Shown piece by piece: positions 41,679 through 46,786 of a stretch of 46,786 bases of DNA. Source of the DNA: JACZST01 sp964195155. GTDB taxonomy: Bacteria > Actinomycetota > Acidimicrobiia > Spongiisociales > UBA5794. The stretch lies in NCBI GenBank assembly GCA_964195155.1, contig CAXMOP010000002.1:1-46786 (forward strand), given 5' to 3'. The first letter of the stretch is position 1; every line of letters starts with the position of its first letter. A program made the position numbers and the translations under genes. Below the pieces are notes generated by a model that worked only from the letters and a program-made list of their open reading frames with translations, ran no database searches and was not told the origin of the DNA.

Positions 41679-44077
41679 CAGGCCTCGCCGCCATTGGGTT
41701 CGCACTGTGGCGCCTTGCCAGGCTGCTCGAGCCCACGCAATCCGGGGTCCGGTGGCAGGTCATCGTGGTGGCCGCCCTCGTGGTTGGAGGCGTCGTGACC
41801 TGGACGGCGGTGAACTATCGGATGAAGGCCGGCTGGATCGCCCTGCTCAATCTCGTGCTCTTCCTGGTCGCCGCCGGACGCTACGGCGCCGCCGACACCG
41901 GGTTCTTCATCTTCCCGGGCCCCGACACCCTCTCCGAGCTCGCCGCCGAGATCGAGCAGGCCACCGGGCTGATCCGGTACGGCATCGAGCCGGTTGTACC
42001 CATCATCGGGCTAATCATCGTGCTCGCGGCCCTCGTCTGGGCGCTCGGCGCAGTGCTGGTGTTCGGTTTGCTCAAGGAACGCCCTTTCCTCGCGCTGATC
42101 CCGCCGCTCGTCGTCGGTCTCCAGCTGCTCACCATCGAGCGCCGACCTTCGTCGAATGCCGAGATCGCGCTGTTCGTAGTGCTCGTCGCCCTCGCTGCAC
42201 TGGCGGTCGGCGTTGATGAGCATGCACGCGGAGCGGGTCGGATGGCGTCTGCGGGCCATCATCCGCGCCGCCTCCGGGGTCCGCTGTCACGGACCGGGCT
42301 CGCCCTGGTCTTGCTGACCGTGGTGGCCGCCCTCGGGGTGTCGACCACGATGGCGACCAGAATCCCCGCAGACGGCGTGCTCTCATGGCGGGCGCCTGGC
42401 TCGCTCTCCGCGGGCGCCTACGGGAGTATCTCCTACAACCCTTATGTGCAGATCCATCAGGGCTTGGTGTCCAAGACCGGCAATCCGCTGTTCAGCGCCA
42501 GTCTTGAAGGACCCGGCTTCGAGGATGGCACGATCGGGCCCGGAGACGTCTATTACCGGCTGCTCACCCTCGAGTCTTATGACAGCGGGCGGTGGCACTC
42601 GAGCGTCGGTGGTCTCTCGGGTATCCCTGATGAACCCGCCGGATTCGAGAACGAACAGAACGTCTACGCCGGGCCAAGCTCGCCGATCGTGGCGTCGATC
42701 GAGATCCATCGGCTCGGGCAGGACTACCTGCCTGCACCCTATGCCGTGCGCGGAGTTTCGGGCGAGGACATCAACGCCTTTCAGCTTCGCGATCACGACG
42801 TGTCACTGCGCTTCGTCGGGAACCGCACCTACAGCGGCATGAACTATCAGGTCGCCGCCGACGTGCCGGTTATGGATTCCGGCGCAGTCGCCACCCTCGC
42901 AGACGGTGCTCTCTCACCGCTGTTCCTGGTTGCTGCCGCCAACGAGGACGGAGTCCCCGACGCCGATCCGCTCCTGGTTCATCGGCAGCTCCCGGACGCC
43001 CAGCGCTATCTGGAGTTGCCGGACGACCTGGACCCGGCGATCAAGGCGAAGGCGACCGAGCTCACCGCGAAATTCAGCACGGATTTCAACAAAGGTCTGG
43101 CCCTCGAGTATTGGTTCCGCGAGAACGGCGGCTTCGTCTACGACCTGGAAATCGACGTCAGCCGGGGCCACGGGCCGGAGGCGCTCGCCAGTTGGCTGCT
43201 TGACGATTCCGAGGACAATCTCGACTACTACCGGCGCGGCTACTGCGAGCAGTTCGCCACCTCTATGGGGGTGATGGCGCGGGCAATCGGCATCCCGACC
43301 CGCGTGGTGCTCGGATTTCTCCCCGGCCAGGTCGTCAGCGACGGGACCGTGCTGGTCAAAGACACGAGTAGCCATTCCTGGATAGAGCTATGGATCCCCT
43401 CTCAGGGATGGATGCGCTTCGACCCCACGCCGCGTAGCGACTTCGGCACCTCAACGATCAGCAGCTTGAGCGATCAGCTCAATTTCGACATCGCTGCCTA
43501 CCTCGACCAGGTGCCCGAGCTTCCGGCCAGAGATGACCTACCGCTGGATCTGCTCGATACCCTGGCGCAGCCCGAGCCGCGCCTACCGGGCGCGGACATC
43601 GGGCTGACCGCCGGCTCTGGCACCGGGCCGATCCCGATCCTGGCCACGATCTTCCTGGTGTTTCTGGTGCTCGCCGCCGTGATCCTTGGCTCGGTCCCGG
43701 TGCTCAAAGGTGCCAGGCGGCGTTCGCGCCTGAGGAGGCTGGCAAGGGGTGACATCACGGCAGCTTGGGAGGTCATCGTTGCCCAGTTGGCCGACCTCGA
43801 TCGGAGGGTAGATCCGGCGGCCACGCCGCTCGAGGTGGCCGGCGCCGTGGGTGTAGGGCTGCAACCGCTGGCCTCGGTCTACACCAAGTCGCTCTACGGG
43901 CCCGGTGCGCAGCCAACAGTCTCGGAACTCGACGCCGCCACGCGATCGATGACCGTTACCGAAGATCGGTTGAGGATTGATCTAGCGCCGGTTGAGCGGG
44001 TCCGAGCTACTTACCGGCTGGCATCTCTATTCGGCGGTTGGGAGCTCAACCGCTTGCTTCCCTGGTCTCGTCCATGA
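41654..44077 (+). CDS. Transglutaminase-like membrane protein (TgpA/DUF3488 type)
   Basis: The 807-residue protein has about six N-terminal membrane helices (to residue about 245), a large extracytoplasmic region with the transglutaminase domain, one further helix (about 660-680) and a cytoplasmic DUF4129-like tail. The catalytic triad is visible: Cys in RRGYCEQFATSMG near 530, His in SSHSWIELW near 574 and Asp in RFDPTP near 591. The related Pseudomonas TgpA is essential, but substrates are unknown. The ATG at 41654 has GGAG five bases upstream. An upstream ATG lies at 41630. Its 3' end overlaps merR by 32 bases. Confidence 0.92.
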   Translation: MVYRYSWVAGLAAIGFALWRLARLLEPTQSGVRWQVIVVAALVVGGVVTWTAVNYRMKAGWIALLNLVLFLVAAGRYGAADTGFFIFPGPDTLSELAAEIEQATGLIRYGIEPVVPIIGLIIVLAALVWALGAVLVFGLLKERPFLALIPPLVVGLQLLTIERRPSSNAEIALFVVLVALAALAVGVDEHARGAGRMASAGHHPRRLRGPLSRTGLALVLLTVVAALGVSTTMATRIPADGVLSWRAPGSLSAGAYGSISYNPYVQIHQGLVSKTGNPLFSASLEGPGFEDGTIGPGDVYYRLLTLESYDSGRWHSSVGGLSGIPDEPAGFENEQNVYAGPSSPIVASIEIHRLGQDYLPAPYAVRGVSGEDINAFQLRDHDVSLRFVGNRTYSGMNYQVAADVPVMDSGAVATLADGALSPLFLVAAANEDGVPDADPLLVHRQLPDAQRYLELPDDLDPAIKAKATELTAKFSTDFNKGLALEYWFRENGGFVYDLEIDVSRGHGPEALASWLLDDSEDNLDYYRRGYCEQFATSMGVMARAIGIPTRVVLGFLPGQVVSDGTVLVKDTSSHSWIELWIPSQGWMRFDPTPRSDFGTSTISSLSDQLNFDIAAYLDQVPELPARDDLPLDLLDTLAQPEPRLPGADIGLTAGSGTGPIPILATIFLVFLVLAAVILGSVPVLKGARRRSRLRRLARGDITAAWEVIVAQLADLDRRVDPAATPLEVAGAVGVGLQPLASVYTKSLYGPGAQPTVSELDAATRSMTVTEDRLRIDLAPVERVRATYRLASLFGGWELNRLLPWSRP

Positions 44078-44543
44078 CGTCGTCCTCGACGCGGCGAAGC
44101 ATCTCGAGGAACCGATCGCGGTCGAGCTCGAATTTGGTGATGTCGTCCTCGACGGTTTGTGTGATCTCGTTGATGGCGATAAAGAACGCCAGCTGACCCT
44201 GACGAAGGGCGTCGAGCAACTCGTCCTCATCGGTAGCCACGGCGAATATCGTCTGCCCGTCGGTCACCAAACGCACGTCGGCGAGGTGGGCGTCCATGTC
44301 TGCGGTCCTGCGGAGGTAGTCCCAGGCGCGTCGGACGCGCTGGATGGACATGCCGTTGTCGAGAAGGCTCCGAACCACGCGCAGCGCCACGAGGTCACGG
44401 AATGAATAGAGCCTCCGGCGACCCGGCCGGCCGCCGGTCTGTTGAATCGAGGGTTGGACGAGGGCCACCTTGTCCCAGTAACGCAGTTGGTGCGGTGTAC
44501 AACCGGTCAATCTGGTTGCCTGCTGGGCGGTGTATCCGTCCAC
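44046..44543 (-). CDS. MerR-family transcriptional regulator
   Basis: This 165-residue protein starts with the winged-helix DNA-binding region: YTAQQATRLTGCTPHQLRYWDKVALVQPS, then RRRLYSFRDLVALRVVRSLLDNGMSIQRVRRAWDYLRR. The C-terminal half (about 80-165) is helical with no cysteine pair for a metal, so the inducer is unknown. The GTG at 44543 has GGGAGAG six bases upstream. A longer frame upstream is unsupported. Related MerR proteins in actinobacteria control division genes, but nothing here shows that. Confidence 0.88.
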   Translation of the reverse strand: MDGYTAQQATRLTGCTPHQLRYWDKVALVQPSIQQTGGRPGRRRLYSFRDLVALRVVRSLLDNGMSIQRVRRAWDYLRRTADMDAHLADVRLVTDGQTIFAVATDEDELLDALRQGQLAFFIAINEITQTVEDDITKFELDRDRFLEMLRRVEDDVMDETREASG

Positions 44544-44617
44544 GAATTCTCTCCCAATATCCGGTGTGTGGGGCCGGGGCCCGCCCTGTTCCCCCTGCCG
44601 ACGGGGTGGCGGCAACC

Positions 44618-44959
44618 TTAGCGTTCGCGACGGAGGCGCTGCCGAATGTCGTCGACCCATCCCAGTACGGATACCGCTCCCGATCGCCCGTCGACCACGG
44701 ATCGGTATCCCATGACGATTGTGGCGCCGGAGACGACCATCAGGATGAAGCCAAGACCGGCCAGGTACCACAGTCGTGTGAACGTGCCGAGCATGATGAT
44801 CAGCCCCACGACGAACCCGATGGCGGCGAAACGATTCCGGCGCTTGGTGCGTGCACTCAGGCTGGTCTTAGCGACCGTCTGGGCGAGCTTCGGATCCTCG
44901 GCATAGAGGTTCCGCTCGATCTCCTCGAGTATGCGCTCTTCTCGTTCATCCAATGGCAT
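44618..44959 (-). CDS. DUF3040 membrane protein
   Basis: The 113-residue protein starts MPLDEREERILEEIERNLYAEDPKLAQTV, the N-terminal pattern of DUF3040, and has two membrane helices (about 46-64 and 69-88) and a basic tail. The ATG at 44959 has AAAGAG upstream. DUF3040 proteins are actinobacterial and near the dcw region in several genomes. Their function is unknown. A 74-base spacer with a GC hairpin (CCCCTGCCGACGGGG region) separates it from merR. Confidence 0.88.
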   Translation of the reverse strand: MPLDEREERILEEIERNLYAEDPKLAQTVAKTSLSARTKRRNRFAAIGFVVGLIIMLGTFTRLWYLAGLGFILMVVSGATIVMGYRSVVDGRSGAVSVLGWVDDIRQRLRRER

Positions 44960-45028
44960 TTGCTCTTTCCACTCGCGGAATGGTCCGCTCTCGCAGTATA
45001 CCGATGCCCTGGTTGGGCGCACCCGTCG

Positions 45029-45092
45029 CGAGAGTCGAGAGTCATGAGTCGAGAGTCATGAGTCGCGAGTCGCGAGTCGCGAGTCGCGAGTA
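45029..45092 (+). repeat. Heptamer tandem repeat (GAGTCGC/GAGTCAT)
   Basis: About nine units of GAGTCGC, GAGTCGA and GAGTCAT run in the 7-bp register, ending GAGTAGTCGG. The array lies upstream of DUF3040 and is followed, after 40 bases, by a family B copy and a family A copy. Confidence 0.85.
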
Positions 45093-45135
45093 GTCGGTTG
45101 ACCGAGTTGCTTCTCGACGGAGAACCCGCGACCGC

Positions 45136-45180
45136 GCAGTCAGGAGGCGAGCGAAGCGAGCCGACCCAAACAAACATGGC
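45136..45180 (+). repeat. Repeat family B, copy 5
   Basis: The unit reads GCAGTCAGGAGGCGAGCGAA, then GCGAGCCGACCCAAACAAACATGGC. It matches the units at 37978-38290 in the same orientation and is inverted relative to the copy at 46738-46786, so the two bracket the repeat A and insertion-sequence segment. Confidence 0.85.
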
Positions 45181-45213
45181 ACGCAGTCAGGTGCCGAGCG
45201 CAGTGAGGCAACC

Positions 45214-45229
45214 TCTTTGCCTCCCCCTG
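45214..45229 (-). repeat. Repeat family A, copy 2, left half (split by IS481)
   Basis: CTTTGCCTCCCCCTG is the start of the inverted form of repeat A. Its continuation is found only at 46465 after the insertion sequence. The last six bases (CCCCTG, 45224-45229) are the target-site duplication. Confidence 0.85.
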
Positions 45230-45281
45230 TGTCAAGACCGGGGAGTTGGTGGACGCGCGTTCGGGGAGATGGTGGACAGGT
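45230..45281 (+). repeat. IS481 left terminal inverted repeat
   Basis: Starts TGTCAAGACCGGGGAGTTGG and includes GCGTTCGGGGAGATGGTGGA. It is an imperfect inverse of the right end and contains the transposase stop codon (TGA on the minus strand at 45232-45234). Confidence 0.85.
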
Positions 45282-46396
45282 TGAGGGTTTTGATCTGGTG
45301 GTGTCGGTAGTAGACCTGGTAGGTGTCGGGGTTGGTGGTGGGGGCGATGGCGACTTGACGGTTACGGAAGGGTTTCCCGATCCGGTAGGGGTGGCCTTGG
45401 AACGAGATGCGGCTGCTGTCAGAGACGGTGCGTATCGCCCAATGGTCGGGGTAGGTGGCTGGGGTGATGGTGGCGGGCATGGTGGTTGTTGATGGGTGGT
45501 AGCGGTCGGCGGGCACGGTGGTTTCGCCTAGGGACTCGTGGGGTCGGTGGTGGTTATAGGTCGGGTTCCACGCATCGAAGGCTTCTTGGACTTCGGTGAG
45601 GGTGTCCCAGGAGGGTCGGGTGTGGAGAACTTCCAGATCCAAGGTGCGATGCAACCGTTCCTTCTTGCCTGCGGTTTGTGGGTGGAAGGGTCGGGAGTGG
45701 ATCACCTCGATGCCGAGATCACAAAGCCACACCGTCAACGGGGTCCACGGTTCGCTCCACGTGTTCCCCATGGAGAACCGTTATCCATCAACAGGGCTGC
45801 GGGGCGCCTGTATTGGATGAACGCCGAGGTGAGGTGCCCTTTTACGGTGTTGGTGCGTTGATTGGCACAGGCGACGAGACTGAGTGAGTAACGCGAGTAG
45901 TCATCGATGACACCAAACGGGTGACACCGGCCGCCGGCGTCGAGGGCGAAGTCGCCTTTGAAATCCATCTGCCACAGCTCGTTGGGTGTGTCGCGTTCGA
46001 ACCGGGTGAAATCTCGTTTCGGTGCCGTGGCATGGGTCATCAACCCGTTCCGGTGCAAGATGGCGGTGATTGTTGAGGCGGCGGGCACATCCTGGTGGCC
46101 TTCACGTAACAAGAATCCACGGATCTTGCGGCCACCCCACGCCGGGTGTGACCGGCGGACTCGGCACACCAACGCCTCTACCGCTACGTCGGTCCGGTTC
46201 GGAGCAGTCTTCGGCCTCCTCGACCGGTCCGCCAGACCCGCAACGCCCTCCATCTGGTATCGGGATAGCCACTTGTATCCCGTATCACGCTTGACCCAAA
46301 CCTGCGACACAACTCAGCAAACGACACCGACCCCGACTCAGCTAGACGGACAAACTCGAGACGCTGCTCAGACACCGACGACGACCTCCATGGCAT
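45232..46396 (-). pseudogene. IS481-family transposase, disrupted by two -1 frameshifts
   Basis: Pieced together, it is a full-length IS481 transposase. An N-terminal HTH (MPWRSSSVSEQRLEFVRLAE, ELCRRFG, then DTGYKWLSRY) leads to a DDE domain with WQMDFKGDF (D), LLMDNGSPWG (D) and GKKERLHRTLDLE (E). The frame breaks near 46300 (after CRRFG) and near 45770 (after NGSPWG). Each break is equivalent to loss of one G in a short G-run. Start ATG at 46396, stop at 45232. Either the copy is dead or these are sequencing errors, since both fall in homopolymers. Confidence 0.88.
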
Positions 46397-46412
46397 AAAA
46401 CACCTCCACCGG

Positions 46413-46464
46413 AAGTGTCCAACATGTCCCCGAACACCTGCCCATCATCTCACCGGTCTGCACA
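46413..46464 (-). repeat. IS481 right terminal inverted repeat
   Basis: On the minus strand it reads TGTGCAGACCGGTGAGATGA then GTGTTCGGGGACATGTTGGA, matching the left end with about three quarters identity. It lies just upstream of the transposase start. Confidence 0.85.
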
Positions 46465-46510
46465 CCCCTGAGGGGGAGGTGCCGAGCGCCAGCGAGGCGG
46501 AGGGGGTCAA
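46465..46510 (-). repeat. Repeat family A, copy 2, right half
   Basis: CCCCTGAGGGGGAGGTGCCG, then AGCGAGGCGGAGGGGGTCAA. With 45214-45229 it rebuilds one continuous copy of the element at 110-166 on the opposite strand, once a duplicated CCCCTG is removed. Confidence 0.85.
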
Positions 46511-46529
46511 AACGTTGTCGCGACCACGC

Positions 46530-46660
46530 CTTGACCCCCCTCCCCGCCTGCGGCGGGACTCCCCCCTTAGGGGGGAGCAAAGAGAGGGCCGCGGCGCCAC
46601 GGCTCGACCCCACTTCCCGCCGGCGGCGGGTCCCCCCCTGAAGGGGGAGTAAAGAGAACG
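46530..46660 (+). repeat. Repeat family A variants, two tandem copies
   Basis: Copies at about 46530-46590 and 46600-46660 share TTGACCCC/TCGACCCC, a GCCTGCGGCGGG/GCCGGCGGCGGG stem, a CTCCCCCCTTAGGGGGGAG or CCCCCCTGAAGGGGG palindrome, and AG(C/T)AAAGAGA. A weaker fourth relic (ACACCCCTGAGCGGGAGCAAG) lies near 46703-46724. No gene is supported between 46465 and the window end. Confidence 0.75.
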
Positions 46661-46737
46661 CCGCGGTTGTGAGAGCCCGATCGTCGCACGGTCGCGAAAT
46701 ACGACACCCCTGAGCGGGAGCAAGAAGACGAGCTACA

Positions 46738-46786
46738 GCCATGTTTGTTGGGCGGCTCTCAGGCTTGCTCGCCGCCTGACTGTGTG
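46738..46786 (-). repeat. Repeat family B, copy 6, cut by the window edge
   Basis: On the minus strand it reads CAGTCAGGCGGCGAGCAAGC then GAGCCGCCCAACAAACATGG. It is inverted relative to copy 5 at 45136-45180 and may continue beyond the window. Confidence 0.8.

Larger units (their letters stand above)
45230..46464. mobile_element. IS481-family insertion sequence, 1235 bp
   Basis: The element runs from TGTCAAGACCGG to CCGGTCTGCACA, with imperfect inverted ends of roughly 48 bp that share AGACCGG and GTTCGGGGA/CATG-TGGACA blocks. A perfect 6-bp direct duplication CCCCTG flanks it (45224-45229 and 46465-46470). It carries one transposase on the minus strand, whose stop codon lies in the left end. 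It sits precisely in the loop of a family A palindrome. Confidence 0.92.

Noticed and set aside
46100..46310. Programmed -1 frameshifting to make the IS481 transposase
   Set aside because: IS481 transposases are normally a single frame, and neither junction has a canonical slippery heptamer. Mutation or sequencing error is simpler.
46368..46742. Minus-strand open frames at the window end (proline/arginine-rich)
   Set aside because: They translate repeat family A and the IS right end. Their peptide is the typical artefact of that repeat.

Overview
The window is a high-GC chromosomal segment from an actinomycete-type bacterium (Actinomycetota). I could not fix the taxon. The combination suggests a lineage outside the best-known genera, possibly Acidimicrobiia-like. 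The evidence is a division and cell-wall (dcw) cluster without ftsA but with sepF, a translational T-box in front of a long ileS, a DUF222/13E12 HNH gene, a DUF3040 protein, a wax-ester-synthase-type acyltransferase, and a DNPR motif in MurE (meso-diaminopimelate peptidoglycan).

Layout. 1-2.1 kb: the end of an unidentified gene, a dispersed palindromic repeat, then two overlapping ArsA/Get3-like ATPases (compare mycobacterial BagA/BagB). 2.1-5.7 kb: dnaE on the minus strand. 5.9-10.8 kb: a DUF222-HNH protein, a secreted beta-helix/VCBS-like protein and a TPR protein with a class III cyclase domain. 10.9-14.8 kb: a minus-strand operon reading DUF167, DksA/TraR-like, lspA, rluD, WS/DGAT, TfoX-like. 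14.9-18.3 kb: a T-box leader and ileS on the plus strand. 18.3-35.9 kb: the dcw cluster on the minus strand, in transcription order mraZ, rsmH, ftsL, ftsI, murE, murF, mraY, murD, ftsW, murG, murC, murB, ftsQ, ftsZ, pgeF, yggS, sepF, yggT, mostly joined by 4-base stop/start overlaps. 36-37.4 kb: a Rossmann-fold reductase and a universal stress protein. 37.4-39.3 kb: a small HNH protein and two conserved hypotheticals set among repeats. 39.5-44.1 kb: a MoxR / DUF58 / transglutaminase operon. 44.0-45.0 kb: a MerR-like regulator and a DUF3040 membrane protein. 45.0-46.8 kb: a repeat island with an IS481-family element.

How the genes work together. The dcw block supplies the cytoplasmic and membrane steps from UDP-MurNAc to lipid II (MurB-F, MraY, MurG), the septal synthase pair FtsW/FtsI, the FtsL/FtsQ part of the divisome, and FtsZ with its membrane anchor SepF. 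MraZ controls the cluster. MoxR/DUF58/transglutaminase is a typical actinobacterial envelope-associated trio of unproven substrate.

The least ordinary signal lies between the genes. There are at least three dispersed repeat families: a palindrome with an 8-bp GC stem, an 86-bp unit, and 7-8-bp tandem repeats, plus a local ~76-bp triplicate. They often occur together. They seem to supply ribosome-binding sites or N-terminal codons to flanking genes, and one palindrome copy is split at its loop by the IS481 element with a 6-bp target duplication. A strong hairpin covering the rsmH ribosome-binding site looks like a cis-regulatory RNA (mraW-motif-like). No tRNA, rRNA or CRISPR array was seen.
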